Counted from the stretch's first letter, positions 44,358-53,503 are shown. The stretch: 64,000 nt of DNA from Robiginitalea sp. (GCA_024638915.1 JAHEJJ010000001.1:186001-250000); one strand, 5' to 3'. Program-made: numbers and translations. Notes: a model not told the origin generated them from the sequence alone.

Positions 44358-46436
44358 TTATTCAAATTCGGCCGCTGCCATATCTTCATTGATAGTCGCT
44401 TCAAGCAATTTGCTCTCTAATACTTCCGTCCCAAGGGTTCCAATAGTCCTGGTAGGGAATTTAATCCCCTGAAATTCCTGGTAATCCTTAAATGTGATTT
44501 CCTGAACCTGACTTTGTCCGTTCATCTCAATGGTGGTAATTTCCTTCACCTTTAAACCTGTTTCAACGTCATAGAAATATGATGCCTGAACAACACTTCC
44601 AGGAATGTCGATACGATAGGCATCCCTGCCATCTATTGCCTCAATTCCTGCCAACTGAGATCTTTTAGAGCCGGATATACCCAACTCGGGCAATATACCC
44701 ATGGCATAGGCGAGATCCTTTTGCATATCAGGGGGTAAAGCCACTTTGTTAGCTCCCTGTTTCATAAAGAAGCCGGTTCCATTGGCCAGGACTCCCATCA
44801 TAGGATTATCATTCATATAGGTAGTCTGGACATATTTGCCATTAACCCTTTTTTCTTCTGTCTTTACCTTGGTTCCCATCGCTGATCCTTCATAAACCAG
44901 TTTAAGAGAATTTATCGCCTTAACCTGCTCTTTCCCGCCTATAGCCTCCAGATAATCATCGATCACTTTCATTACATCTAATCCCTCCGGCAAGTCGTTG
45001 GAATAATTGGGTTTATCTACTTTATCAGCATAGGTATCGTAATAGAAAACCGGAATATTTCTGCCTTTATAAGGGATCTTTTCCAGCTTTTCGCTTACTT
45101 CTGCTCCCTTACCTGTAACTATGATTCTAGCATTATCGAGGTTAAAGTATTTTTGTGCGGCTTTTTGGACATCTTCCACGGTCAGGGCATTGAGCCGCTC
45201 AAGATAGGTGGTGTAGAAGTCAGATGGCAGCTCTTCGGTCTCTATATTTAAGGCATAACGGGCGACGGTTTCCGGTTTTTCGAGAGCTAGCACAAAACTT
45301 CCTACATATTTCGCCTTTGTGGTTTGGAGTTCTTCGGCAGTTACCGGCTCTTTAACGATGCGTCCGACCTCTTTGATGATCTCTATTACCGCGCTGTCGG
45401 TCACCGCATTTCTCACACTGGCTGAGGCCGAGAATAAGGCCGGGGCGTATTTGTCGTTGCCAACACGCGAGAAGGATCCATAGGTAAAGCCCTTGTCTTC
45501 CCGAAGATTCTTATATAGTCGCCCTAAAGCCCCTCCGCCAAGAATCCTGTTTGCGATCAAGGCTGCCAGGTAGTCGGGGTCCTTCATTTTCAGGTCGATC
45601 AGATTTTGCATGCTGATTTCAGACTGTACGGCATTAGGCATATTTATAAAATTGATCTGAGTGTATTGGGTGTTGAGAGGATCGGAATAATTTATGATCA
45701 AGGGTGAAGATTTGATCCAAGCTGAAAAATGCTTTGTTACCAGTTCCTTTGCACTTTCAAAATCTATATCCCCGATCACAACCAGGTACGCATTTGAGGG
45801 GACGAAATAATCTATATAAAATTCTCTAATGTCTTCAAGTGAAACATTACCAACAGACTCTTCGGTCAGGAATTCGCCATAAGGATGGTCCGCTCCGTAA
45901 GCCAGGGCATTTTGCAGTCGGCCATGGATGGCAGACACATCTTTCTCCTGGGCTTTCAGGGCGGTCAGCAATTTGGCTTTTTCCTTGTCGAATTCTTGCT
46001 GTGTAAAATTCGGATTGCTAATCCCATCGGCCATCAATTCCAGAATCCTGGGAAAATATTTAGATAGGGAATTCGCCGAGGCACTTTGGGGACCAAAGCT
46101 AATGCGAGCTCCCAAATAGTCAATTTCTTCGTTATAATCGTCTTTCGATATCGTGGTTGAACCGTTCCCGAGCAGGCTACCCATCAATGAAGCTACGCCA
46201 GCCTTCGCCCCCTCACTGATCGGTGGATTGTCGATCAGTAATTGAACCGATACGCGGGGCAGTTTATTGTTTTCCACGACCAATACCTTTAATCCGTTCG
46301 GCATTTGAAAAGATTGGGGTACCTCCAGGTTAATTTTAGGAGCCGGGCCTGCACCTGGCACTTTACTGCGGTCTATCTGGGCCGATAAGTGAAGGCTCGT
46401 TAAGATGACCAGGAAATATATTACAGATTTTCTCAT
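44358..46436 (-). CDS. M16 metallopeptidase family protein, non-catalytic subunit type
   Basis: A 692-residue exported protein (signal peptide 'MRKSVIYFLVILTSLHLSAQ'). Two M16 domains span about 40-450. The zinc motif H-x-x-E-H expected after strand 2 is replaced by 'VASLMGSLLGNGST', so this chain should not bind zinc. The second domain keeps the substrate-side 'GGGALGRLYKNLREDKGFTY' motif. A C-terminal region (about 480-690) resembles LolA-like lipoprotein-sorting beta folds. It is encoded six bases after an active M16 gene, as expected for a heterodimeric processing peptidase. Confidence 0.9.
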   Translation of the reverse strand: MRKSVIYFLVILTSLHLSAQIDRSKVPGAGPAPKINLEVPQSFQMPNGLKVLVVENNKLPRVSVQLLIDNPPISEGAKAGVASLMGSLLGNGSTTISKDDYNEEIDYLGARISFGPQSASANSLSKYFPRILELMADGISNPNFTQQEFDKEKAKLLTALKAQEKDVSAIHGRLQNALAYGADHPYGEFLTEESVGNVSLEDIREFYIDYFVPSNAYLVVIGDIDFESAKELVTKHFSAWIKSSPLIINYSDPLNTQYTQINFINMPNAVQSEISMQNLIDLKMKDPDYLAALIANRILGGGALGRLYKNLREDKGFTYGSFSRVGNDKYAPALFSASASVRNAVTDSAVIEIIKEVGRIVKEPVTAEELQTTKAKYVGSFVLALEKPETVARYALNIETEELPSDFYTTYLERLNALTVEDVQKAAQKYFNLDNARIIVTGKGAEVSEKLEKIPYKGRNIPVFYYDTYADKVDKPNYSNDLPEGLDVMKVIDDYLEAIGGKEQVKAINSLKLVYEGSAMGTKVKTEEKRVNGKYVQTTYMNDNPMMGVLANGTGFFMKQGANKVALPPDMQKDLAYAMGILPELGISGSKRSQLAGIEAIDGRDAYRIDIPGSVVQASYFYDVETGLKVKEITTIEMNGQSQVQEITFKDYQEFQGIKFPTRTIGTLGTEVLESKLLEATINEDMAAAEFE

Positions 46437-46442
46437 GGCGTT

Positions 46443-47771
46443 TTAGTTTGCGGTGGCAGATTCTGGTAAATATTCCAGTACCACCCTTTGATTGGGATTC
46501 AGGTATTTTTTAGCTACCTCCAATATTTCCTCACGGGTTATGGACCGATAAATATCGATCTCCTCATTGATCAGGTTGGTATTCCCATAAAGCAGGTAAT
46601 AATTGGTGAGGGAACTTGCAATTCCTGCCAGACTGCTGTTCGCATTAACAAAACGATTCTCAAATTTGTTTTGGAGCTTTTCAAAATCGCGTTCAGAAAT
46701 CAGTTCCATTTGCATTTTCGTTATTTCTTCATCTATTTGGCCCACCAGGCTTTCTAGGGGATTCTCTCCCACCGGAAGACCACCTACCACATAAGCTCCG
46801 TAATCTTCCTGGCTTACATTAAAGGCAAAGACCGTTAGTGCTGTTTTTTGTTCATCGACCATTTTTTTATAGAGTTTGGAACTCTTCCCATCGCTCAGAT
46901 AGGTAGAAATCATATCGAGAACATAGGCATCTCTCTCGCTTTGAGAAGGGGTACGGTAGCCTAGGAAAATAGCCGGAATCTGGATATTAGCGTCATGGAA
47001 TTTGGCTTTTAGCGGTCCCTTAATAGGGGCTTCCTTATAGGTTTTTCTTTCGATTTCTGCACCTCGTTCTATAGGACCGAAATAGGCTTCGATAAGCTTT
47101 TTTGTCCGATCGGTATCAATGTCGCCAGCTACTACAAGGACAGCGTTATTGGGCACATAGAATTTTTGATTGAAGGCCTTAAAATCATCAAGGGTGGCAC
47201 TGGCCAGATGTTCCATGGAACCAATGGTAGTCCACCGGTAGGGATGTTCTTTAAACAAATGCTTGAACATTTGCTCCTGCCATCGTCCGTAAGGGGCATT
47301 ATCGACCCGTAAACGTCGCTCTTCCTGAACTACCTCACTCTGAACATCCACTCCAACCTGGTTGATAACAGGATGCATTAGTCGTTCAGATTCCATCCAT
47401 AACCCAACCTCCATCGTATTCGACGGCAGGGTGACATAGTAGAGTGTTCTGTCCTGATTGGTCGTGGCGTTATCACTACCACCATTAGAACTAACGATCT
47501 TATCCCATTCACCTCTTGCAATATTTTTACTTCCCTCGAAAAGAAGGTGTTCGAAAAAATGGGCAAAGCCGGTTTTGTTTGGATCTTCATTTTTTGCACC
47601 CACGTGGTAGGCCACTGAAATATTGACTACAGGTGCACTGTTATCCTGGTGGAGTATAACATGTAGACCATTGTCAAGGTTATATTCCTCAAAGACTACT
47701 TCCTGGGACAGAATTCCTGTATGCCATCCCATCAGCAGCAAAGTCAAAATGGCAAATTTTCCTATCTTCAT
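46443..47771 (-). CDS. M16 zinc metallopeptidase, catalytic subunit
   Basis: A 442-residue exported peptidase from 'MKIGKFAILTLL'; a longer start 19 codons upstream would add a non-signal N-terminus. The inverted zinc motif is intact as H71-F-F-E74-H75 in 'GFAHFFEHLLFEGSKN', with the third ligand Glu expected in 'VVQEERRLRVDN'. The second domain has 'LGYRTPSQSERDAYVLDMIS'. It pairs with the zinc-lacking M16 protein encoded next. Probable role: degradation of peptides in the periplasm; the natural substrate is unknown. Confidence 0.92.
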   Translation of the reverse strand: MKIGKFAILTLLLMGWHTGILSQEVVFEEYNLDNGLHVILHQDNSAPVVNISVAYHVGAKNEDPNKTGFAHFFEHLLFEGSKNIARGEWDKIVSSNGGSDNATTNQDRTLYYVTLPSNTMEVGLWMESERLMHPVINQVGVDVQSEVVQEERRLRVDNAPYGRWQEQMFKHLFKEHPYRWTTIGSMEHLASATLDDFKAFNQKFYVPNNAVLVVAGDIDTDRTKKLIEAYFGPIERGAEIERKTYKEAPIKGPLKAKFHDANIQIPAIFLGYRTPSQSERDAYVLDMISTYLSDGKSSKLYKKMVDEQKTALTVFAFNVSQEDYGAYVVGGLPVGENPLESLVGQIDEEITKMQMELISERDFEKLQNKFENRFVNANSSLAGIASSLTNYYLLYGNTNLINEEIDIYRSITREEILEVAKKYLNPNQRVVLEYLPESATAN

Positions 47772-47941
47772 ATGTTTGGTATTATATAATTTGTAAGGGG
47801 TAATAAATCTCAAAATCAGATGCTGCAAGATTATAAATTTTTAGGAGCTGCTGTGGGTTTAAACAGATTCTTTAACAAGAATTTATGGGATAATAAGCCA
47901 ATATTACTAACTTTAAAGAAACCTCAGAAAAAACTTTGTCT

Positions 47942-48397
47942 ATGATGCGTTTTGCCCTTCCGATACGTTTTGGTATAGCCACTAGCGGTAGCCTTATTGC
48001 ATATTTCCTGATTTTATCGCTCTTTGGCCTGCATACCAATGTATTTTTTAGTCTTTTTAATGGCGTGATCACAGGTTTTGGGATCTACGAAGCCATAAAA
48101 TATTTCAGATTGGCTGAGGGCGACACATTCGATTATGGCCGTGGGTTTAAAACTGGCATTGTTACCGGCTTTATGGCTACTATTATATTCACCATCTTTT
48201 TCGCACTTTATTCCACTGAGATCGATAAAGAATTCCTACCTGCGCTTTCGAGCGCTTGGTTTAAGGATTTAAGTAATTTTGAAGCCATCTTATTCTTTAC
48301 TGTGGCGATTATGGGTTTTGCCACTACTTTGGTACTTACGCTCTCCTTTATGCAACTTTTTAAAAGCTCCAATAATCCTAAGAAGAATCAGGGTTAA
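47942..48397 (+). CDS. DUF4199 integral membrane protein
   Basis: A 151-residue inner-membrane protein with four hydrophobic segments ('GIATSGSLIAYFLILSLFGL', 'VFFSLFNGVITGFGIYEAI', 'GIVTGFMATIIFTIFFALY', 'FFTVAIMGFATTLVLTLSF'). The short loop 'GDTFDYGRGFKTG' between helices 2 and 3 is a DUF4199 hallmark. ATG at the first or second Met of the Met-Met start is preferred over a TTG just upstream. No function is known. It precedes rplU, which has its own promoter. Confidence 0.85.
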   Translation: MMRFALPIRFGIATSGSLIAYFLILSLFGLHTNVFFSLFNGVITGFGIYEAIKYFRLAEGDTFDYGRGFKTGIVTGFMATIIFTIFFALYSTEIDKEFLPALSSAWFKDLSNFEAILFFTVAIMGFATTLVLTLSFMQLFKSSNNPKKNQG

Positions 48398-48414
48398 AAA
48401 GCAGTGCCTTAAGC

Positions 48415-48444
48415 TTGCAGAATCGTTTTTAAGCATTATATTTG
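48415..48444 (+). promoter_or_regulatory. Full promoter for rplU-rpmA
   Basis: TTG at 48415-48417, a 19-base spacer, and TATATTTG at 48437-48444 match the Bacteroidota consensus. The 52-base leader contains CGCCTTT and AAAGGGCG, which can form an imperfect hairpin with one bulged G. Confidence 0.7.
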
Positions 48445-48496
48445 CACCCGCCTTTATAAAAAGGGCGAGGAAAAAATTTATTAATAAATTCATGCT

Positions 48497-49063
48497 ATGT
48501 ACGCAATTGTAGAGATAGCAGGGCAGCAATTTAAAGTTGCAAAAGACCAGAAAGTGTATGTACACCGCTTGCAGGAAGAAGAAGGGAAAAAAGTTAGTTT
48601 TCACAATGTTCTCCTGCTCGAAGAAGGTAAAAACATCACTGTTGGCGCCCCGGCTATAGACGGAGCCTCTGTTGAAGCTAAAGTCGTAAAACATTTGAAA
48701 GGCGATAAAGTAATCGTCTTCAAGAAAAAAAGGCGCAAAGGATACCAAAAGAAAAATGGTCACAGGCAATATCTGACCGAATTAATGATCGAAGGTATAG
48801 TTGCGAAAGGCGCTAAAAAAACTGCAGTATCAAAACCCAAGGCTGCCACACCAAAAGCGGCTGCCACTGATAAAAAGGTTAGTACGCCTAAAAAGGAAAC
48901 CACAACTGCTAAAAAGACCACTCCAAAAAAAGCAGTTGCCAAACCAGCAGAAAATCTTTCGGCTAAAACGGTAGCAGAATTAAAGGAAATGGCAAAAGCC
49001 AAAGGGATTACAGGAATCTCCTCTATGAAGAAAGCAGATTTGATAAAGGCGCTGAGCAAATAA
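48497..49063 (+). CDS. rplU: Large-subunit ribosomal protein bL21 with C-terminal extension
   Basis: Ribosomal protein bL21 of 188 residues; the usual length is about 103. The normal domain is intact ('MYAIVEIAGQQFKVAKDQKV', 'VIVFKKKRRKGYQKKNGHRQ'). It is followed by an Ala/Lys/Pro/Thr-rich linker (about 108-150) and a terminal 35-residue helical module ('AELKEMAKAKGITGISSMKK', then 'ADLIKALSK') resembling the Rho N-terminal/SAP-like fold that binds nucleic acid. It is co-transcribed with rpmA, 22 bases downstream. Confidence 0.97.
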   Translation: MYAIVEIAGQQFKVAKDQKVYVHRLQEEEGKKVSFHNVLLLEEGKNITVGAPAIDGASVEAKVVKHLKGDKVIVFKKKRRKGYQKKNGHRQYLTELMIEGIVAKGAKKTAVSKPKAATPKAAATDKKVSTPKKETTTAKKTTPKKAVAKPAENLSAKTVAELKEMAKAKGITGISSMKKADLIKALSK

Positions 49064-49085
49064 GAAATTTTAAAAACAGTACATC

Positions 49086-49346
49086 ATGGCACATAAGAAA
49101 GGTGTAGGTAGTTCTAAAAACGGAAGAGAATCCGAATCGAAACGACTCGGAGTAAAAATATTTGGAGGTCAGGCTGCCCTAGCTGGTAATATTATCGTAA
49201 GGCAAAGAGGCACAAAACATAATCCTGGCGATAATGTTTATGCCGGGAAAGACCACAGTTTGCACGCCAAGGTCGATGGGATAGTTCGTTTTGATAAGAA
49301 AGTGAGCGGGAAATCTTATGTTTCCATCGATCCTTTCAAAGTATAA
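49086..49346 (+). CDS. rpmA: Large-subunit ribosomal protein bL27
   Basis: Ribosomal protein bL27, 86 residues, near the peptidyl-transferase centre. '[19 protein letters not shown]', '[20 protein letters not shown]' and '[16 protein letters not shown]' are conserved. The N-terminus starts directly with the functional tail, without the cleaved extension seen in Firmicutes. It forms an operon with rplU and ends at a strong terminator. Confidence 0.99.
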   Translation: MAHKKGVGSSKNGRESESKRLGVKIFGGQAALAGNIIVRQRGTKHNPGDNVYAGKDHSLHAKVDGIVRFDKKVSGKSYVSIDPFKV

Positions 49347-49370
49347 ACCCAAAGTTTTTGAAGAAAATAT

Positions 49371-49396
49371 ACCCCGGTATTTCCGGGGTTTTTTTA
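49371..49396 (+). terminator. Rho-independent terminator after rpmA
   Basis: ACCCCGG and CCGGGGT form a perfect 7-bp GC-rich stem with a TATTT loop, followed by a T run. It lies 24 bases after the rpmA stop. Confidence 0.9.
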
Positions 49397-49447
49397 TAGT
49401 TCTACTTTAAGATTCCATGTAAGGCACTACTGGTCTTGGTAAGATGG

Positions 49448-49969
49448 TCAAATCAATTTCCCTGCAACTTCATGCCAGCTGTTCACCCTTTCAAAACCAT
49501 TCGAATGAACATTATGTGGGGAGGTGAAAAGAAGCGATCTCCCATTGAAATTCTTTAGATTATAACTGCGATCGTCAATTAAGATATCTCCTTTTAAAAT
49601 ATGCTTGTCTCCACAAAGGATCCTGTTCTTCCAATTGATAAAAGGGAAAAAGTCATCGAGCCAATCCGATTTCTCTTTTAACGAATTGGGATACTGCATG
49701 GCGGCAGAAGCGATATATAGGTCATAGTGCTTAACGAGCTGTTCGAGGATTTGCTGGCTTCCCTCAATGGGTTTTAGCATGCTGAAGAACCCGTTGCGAG
49801 TAGCGTGCTTTCTAACACTCTCCTGCCTTTCTTGAGGTACACATTGCCAAACTTCTTTACCATAACATTCCTCCAGTGTGAGTTGTTCACCGAATTCCTG
49901 GTTGTACAGCTCTATGTGTGCCCAATAGGTATCGGCGATCACCTCATCCATGTCCACGAATAGTGTCAT
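49448..49969 (-). CDS. 5'(3')-deoxyribonucleotidase (NT5C family, HAD fold)
   Basis: A 173-residue HAD phosphatase that probably dephosphorylates deoxyribonucleoside monophosphates. Motif I is 'LFVDMDEVIAD' with the nucleophile Asp6 and acid/base Asp8; motif II is 'LYIASAAM'; motif III/IV is 'KGDILIDDRSYNL'. The length and the cap region ('YGKEVWQCVP') fit the NT5C family. It has its own -7 box and lies downstream of ahcY, separated by the ahcY terminator. Confidence 0.9.
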   Translation of the reverse strand: MTLFVDMDEVIADTYWAHIELYNQEFGEQLTLEECYGKEVWQCVPQERQESVRKHATRNGFFSMLKPIEGSQQILEQLVKHYDLYIASAAMQYPNSLKEKSDWLDDFFPFINWKNRILCGDKHILKGDILIDDRSYNLKNFNGRSLLFTSPHNVHSNGFERVNSWHEVAGKLI

Positions 49970-49989
49970 ATAACGATTTTTGTACTCTG

Positions 49990-49997
49990 CAAAGATA
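49990..49997 (-). promoter_or_regulatory. -7 box for the deoxyribonucleotidase
   Basis: Minus strand reads TATCTTTG, an exact TAnnTTTG match, 20 bases upstream of the start codon and immediately after the ahcY terminator. Confidence 0.6.
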
Positions 49998-50010
49998 AAC
50001 CGATTTTAAA

Positions 50011-50041
50011 AAATAACCCCCGGGTTGAACACCCGGGGATT
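50011..50041 (-). terminator. Rho-independent terminator after ahcY
   Basis: CCCCGGGT and ACCCGGGG form a perfect 8-bp stem with a 5-base loop. On the minus strand it is followed by a T-rich stretch. It lies 24 bases after the ahcY stop. Confidence 0.85.
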
Positions 50042-50065
50042 TTTATTTATTGGTATCAGGAACTA

Positions 50066-51382
50066 TTAGTACCGGTAATAATCAGGTTTAAAAGGACCTT
50101 TAACTTTTACCCCAATATACTCTGCCTGATCCTCATTTAGTTCGGTCAATTCTGCATCGAGTCGTCCGAGATGGAGCCTGGCAACTTTCTCATCGAGATG
50201 TTTGGGCAACATATAGACCTTGTTTTCATAATGATCACTGTTATTCCAAAGTTCTATTTGGGCGAGCGTTTGATTGGTAAATGAATTACTCATAACAAAA
50301 CTCGGATGCCCAGTGGCACAACCAAGGTTTACCAAACGACCCTCTGCCAGCACAATGATGTCCTTTCCATCTATGGTATACTTGTCTACCTGAGGTTTTA
50401 TTTCGTCTTTGGTATGACCAAAATTCTGGTTTAGCCATGCCATATCAATTTCATTGTCAAAGTGGCCGATATTACAAACGATCACCTTATCGCGCATCTT
50501 TCTAAAGTGATCTTCGCGTAGAATATCTTTATTGCCCGTTGCGGTAACCACCACATCTGCTTCGCTGATCACATTCTCAAGCCTTTTCACTTCGTAGCCG
50601 TCCATACAGGCCTGAAGCGCACAGATAGGGTCGATTTCTGTAACGGTAACTATGGCTCCTGCTCCCCTGAAGGAAGCAACTGTACCTTTACCAACGTCAC
50701 CGTAACCTGCAACAACTACTTTTTTACCTGCCAACATGGTGTCAGTAGCACGTCTGACCGCATCCACAGCGCTTTCCTTACAACCATACTTATTGTCGAA
50801 TTTAGACTTGGTCACCGAATCGTTGACATTGATGGCCGGCATGGGAAGCACCCCATTTTTAAAACGCTCGTAAAGTCGGTGAACACCAGTGGTCGTCTCT
50901 TCCGAAAGACCTCTGATGCCAACAGTGAGTTCGGGATACTGATCCAGGACCATATTCGTGAGGTCACCCCCGTCGTCCAGAATCATATTCAGTGGCTCCC
51001 GCTCTTCGCCAAAGAAAAGCGTCTGTTCTATACACCAATCGAACTCTTCCTCGGTCATCCCTTTCCAGGCATATACCGGGATACCGGCAGCTGCGATGGC
51101 TGCCGCCGCATGGTCCTGAGTTGAAAATATATTACAGGAACTCCAGGTTACTTCAGCACCTAAAGCCACGAGAGTCTCAATTAGAACCGCCGTCTGTATG
51201 GTCATATGAAGACACCCGGCTATACGGGCACCCTTCAAGGGCTGAATCTCATGGTACTCTTCACGCAGTGCCATTAAACCAGGCATTTCTGCCTCGGCCA
51301 ATTCGATTTCTTTTCGTCCCCAGTCTGCCAGGGAAATGTCTTTCACTTTAAAAGGTACATAAGGGACCGTTTTGGTACGCAT
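50066..51382 (-). CDS. ahcY: Adenosylhomocysteinase
   Basis: Hydrolyses S-adenosylhomocysteine to adenosine and homocysteine in the methyl cycle, using tightly bound NAD. 438 residues from '[20 protein letters not shown]'; a Met 14 codons upstream gives an atypical N-terminus and lies near the promoter. Signatures include '[20 protein letters not shown]', '[17 protein letters not shown]', 'DDGGDLTN' and the NAD loop '[19 protein letters not shown]'. The C-terminus '[11 protein letters not shown]' carries the Lys/Tyr that complete the neighbouring NAD site. Its promoter faces the PPTase gene. Confidence 0.98.
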   Translation of the reverse strand: MRTKTVPYVPFKVKDISLADWGRKEIELAEAEMPGLMALREEYHEIQPLKGARIAGCLHMTIQTAVLIETLVALGAEVTWSSCNIFSTQDHAAAAIAAAGIPVYAWKGMTEEEFDWCIEQTLFFGEEREPLNMILDDGGDLTNMVLDQYPELTVGIRGLSEETTTGVHRLYERFKNGVLPMPAINVNDSVTKSKFDNKYGCKESAVDAVRRATDTMLAGKKVVVAGYGDVGKGTVASFRGAGAIVTVTEIDPICALQACMDGYEVKRLENVISEADVVVTATGNKDILREDHFRKMRDKVIVCNIGHFDNEIDMAWLNQNFGHTKDEIKPQVDKYTIDGKDIIVLAEGRLVNLGCATGHPSFVMSNSFTNQTLAQIELWNNSDHYENKVYMLPKHLDEKVARLHLGRLDAELTELNEDQAEYIGVKVKGPFKPDYYRY

Positions 51383-51435
51383 AACTTTTTTATTTTTACA
51401 TTCGTTTCGTTGTAACCACTGCATTCAGTGTTTTG

Positions 51436-51443
51436 CAAAGGTA
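51436..51443 (-). promoter_or_regulatory. -7 box for ahcY
   Basis: Minus strand reads TACCTTTG, an exact TAnnTTTG match, 53 bases upstream of the ahcY start and 20 bases before the divergent PPTase start. Confidence 0.55.
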
Positions 51444-51463
51444 ATGATAACCTTAAAAATCCC

Positions 51464-52096
51464 ATGCCTCTTTATAAAACTATTCACATTTCAGCCGATG
51501 TAGTGCTGCATATTTGGAAAATCACCGAGAGCGAGGAAGAACTTGCCCAAGGGATCGTCCTGACGGAAAGTTGCAACAGGAGGATGAGCGGCATGCGATC
51601 TGTATTGCATAGGAAGGGATTTTTGAGTATCAGGCATCTTATGCAACAGGAGGGGTATCAGGATAAGGATTTATATTACGACGAAATTGGCAAACCTCAT
51701 CTTTGTGATGGAAATCATATCTCCATCACTCATTCATATATTTTTACAGGTATTATCATAAGCCGTCAACAGCGCGTGGGTATCGATATCGAAAAACAGA
51801 GAGATAAAATTATCCGGATAGCGCGTAAGTTTACCTCCTTTGATACCGGGCAGGACGATGTTTCTCAAGAGCAACTCATAAAAAAACTAACCAAAATATG
51901 GGGAGCCAAAGAATCGCTTTACAAGATTTGTGCACTTCAGGGCCTCAGCTTTTTTAAAAACATTTATATCGAAGAGAAATTCGATAAAAAAGAGTGGTTT
52001 AAAGGGGAGATTGAATTCGGAGATTTTTACGCGACATTCCGAATCTCACATCTCGAGTTTGAGGGATTTAGTTGTGTTTATGCCTTAAAAGACTGA
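51464..52096 (+). CDS. Sfp-type 4'-phosphopantetheinyl transferase
   Basis: Transfers phosphopantetheine from CoA to carrier proteins. 210 residues from 'MPLYKTIHIS'. The metal-binding motif 'VGIDIEKQRD' (Asp108, Glu110) and 'KIWGAKESLYK' (W-x-x-K-E-S-x-x-K) are intact, and 'ISITHSYIFTGIIIS' is the substrate strand. No carrier protein gene is close by, so it may be the general ACP-activating enzyme. It precedes the thiamine-binding protein gene by six bases and may start that operon. Confidence 0.9.
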   Translation: MPLYKTIHISADVVLHIWKITESEEELAQGIVLTESCNRRMSGMRSVLHRKGFLSIRHLMQQEGYQDKDLYYDEIGKPHLCDGNHISITHSYIFTGIIISRQQRVGIDIEKQRDKIIRIARKFTSFDTGQDDVSQEQLIKKLTKIWGAKESLYKICALQGLSFFKNIYIEEKFDKKEWFKGEIEFGDFYATFRISHLEFEGFSCVYALKD

Positions 52097-52102
52097 TAGA
52101 CT

Positions 52103-52363
52103 ATGGAGATTTCTGTGGAATTAACATTTAGCCCGCTGCAGGACGATTTTGAGCAGCATATCATCCGATTTATCAAAAACTTAAGGGCATCGGACCTGAC
52201 TGTATTGGAAAACCCTCTGAGCACACAGGTATATGGCGAATTTGACCAGGTGATGGATACGCTTCAAAGGGAAATTAGAAAAAGCCTGGAAGAATTAGAA
52301 CAGGGCCTGTTTTATATAAAACTGGTAAAGACGAATAGAAGCGATTATGAGCCACATTTTTGA
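52103..52363 (+). CDS. Thiamine-binding protein (YkoF/MTH1187-like)
   Basis: An 86-residue cytosolic protein with a ferredoxin-like fold of the thiamine-binding/YkoF type. The family-typical start 'ISVELTFSPLQDDFEQHIIR', the 'PLSTQVYGEFDQVMDTLQRE' core and the helix after it are present. Such proteins bind thiamine or its pyrimidine part. Its last 17 bases overlap the PnuC-like permease gene, and the cluster ends with a TPP-riboswitch-controlled receptor, which strongly supports a thiamine role. Confidence 0.88.
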   Translation: MEISVELTFSPLQDDFEQHIIRFIKNLRASDLTVLENPLSTQVYGEFDQVMDTLQREIRKSLEELEQGLFYIKLVKTNRSDYEPHF

Positions 52364-52985
52364 TTGGCTTTTCAGCCAGTATGATGGTATTCCGTCCTAT
52401 CTTGTGGTTTTGGAATTGATTGCGGTGATCTTTGGTTTTCTCAGTGTCTGGTATGCCAAAAGGGAGAATATTCTTGTATTTCCCACCGGGATTATTTCGA
52501 CAGCTATTTTTGTCTATATCCTTTGGATATTTGGACTATTGGGCGATATGCTGATCAATGCCTACTACTTCTCTATGAGTATTTACGGCTGGTATCTCTG
52601 GACTCGAAAGGTAGATGCAACTCATTTTATTCCTATAACCAGGACAAGCTATAAGGAAAAAGGCTATTCACTTTTGTTATTTCTGCTGACTGTGGCATTT
52701 GTGACTGGAGTGTATATTTGGTTCGACAAATTCAACAATTGGACCGCCTATGTGGATACGTTAACGACCGCTATATTTTTTGTCGGGATGTGGCTAATGG
52801 CTAAAAAAAAGTTGGAAAATTGGACCTTTTGGATCATAGGAGATGTTATTTCCATACCTCTGTATTTGTTCAAAGGACTTATTTTTACCTCGTTTCAGTA
52901 TTTGCTGTTTACCCTAATCGCAATCTTTGGATACCTTGCATGGAAGAAAAACTTAAACAAAAGCCCACAGACCTTATTAAAATAG
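52347..52985 (+). CDS. PnuC-family vitamin permease, probably thiamine (PnuT-like)
   Basis: A 212-residue inner-membrane facilitator with about seven hydrophobic segments. PnuC-family residues appear in 'NAYYFSMSIYGWYLWTRK', 'YVDTLTTAIFFVGMWLMAKK' and 'NWTFWIIGDVISIPLYLFKG'. PnuC proteins import nicotinamide riboside, while close relatives (PnuT) import thiamine. Context (thiamine-binding protein, TPP riboswitch) favours thiamine; the neighbouring NadR-like kinase leaves nicotinamide riboside open. The gene overlaps its upstream neighbour by 17 bases and its downstream neighbour by 46. Confidence 0.92.
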   Translation: MSHIFDWLFSQYDGIPSYLVVLELIAVIFGFLSVWYAKRENILVFPTGIISTAIFVYILWIFGLLGDMLINAYYFSMSIYGWYLWTRKVDATHFIPITRTSYKEKGYSLLLFLLTVAFVTGVYIWFDKFNNWTAYVDTLTTAIFFVGMWLMAKKKLENWTFWIIGDVISIPLYLFKGLIFTSFQYLLFTLIAIFGYLAWKKNLNKSPQTLLK

Positions 52986-53503
52986 TGGTATTTGGCCCTG
53001 AGTCTACTGGAAAGACGACACTGGCAAAACAATTAGCGGCTCATTATAATACGGAATGGGTTCCTGAATACGCACGCGAATATCTACAGGAGAAATGGGA
53101 CAGGGAACAAAAAACCTGTGAGCCTCATGATCTGCTTCCGATAGCCAAGGGCCAGATACGACTGGAAAATCAGCTATCGGAAAAAGCCGATAAATTACTG
53201 ATTTGCGATACCGATCTATTGGAGACCAAGGTATACTCAGAGGCCTATTACGTAGGGTCCTGCGATCCCTTGCTGGAAAAGTATGCGCTCGAAAATCAAT
53301 ATGATCTGTATTTGCTTACCGATATTGATATCCCATGGGAAAAAGACGATCTTCGTGATAAACCCGACGAGAGAGAACATATGTTCGTGTATTTTAAATC
53401 AGCACTTGAAAAATATCAGCGAGATTTTGCTATCTTAAGAGGAGACCAGTACGCGCGCTTAAAAACAGCCATTTTACACATCGATAAGCTCTTGAACAGA
53501 TGA
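52940..53503 (+). CDS. NadR-like P-loop kinase (AAA_28 family), substrate uncertain
   Basis: A 187-residue cytosolic kinase resembling the ribosylnicotinamide kinase half of NadR, without the adenylyltransferase half. 'VVFGPESTGKTTLAKQLAAH' is the P-loop region, and 'WVPEYAREYLQEKW', 'LICDTDLLETKVYSEAYY' and 'DDLRDKPDEREHMFVYF' are NadR-kinase signatures. It probably phosphorylates the imported vitamin and so traps it. In this thiamine cluster the substrate may be thiamine rather than nicotinamide riboside; this is untested inference. The start 'MEEKLKQKPTD' lies inside the permease gene, and the stop overlaps the DUF4301 gene by four bases. Confidence 0.87.
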   Translation: MEEKLKQKPTDLIKIVVFGPESTGKTTLAKQLAAHYNTEWVPEYAREYLQEKWDREQKTCEPHDLLPIAKGQIRLENQLSEKADKLLICDTDLLETKVYSEAYYVGSCDPLLEKYALENQYDLYLLTDIDIPWEKDDLRDKPDEREHMFVYFKSALEKYQRDFAILRGDQYARLKTAILHIDKLLNR

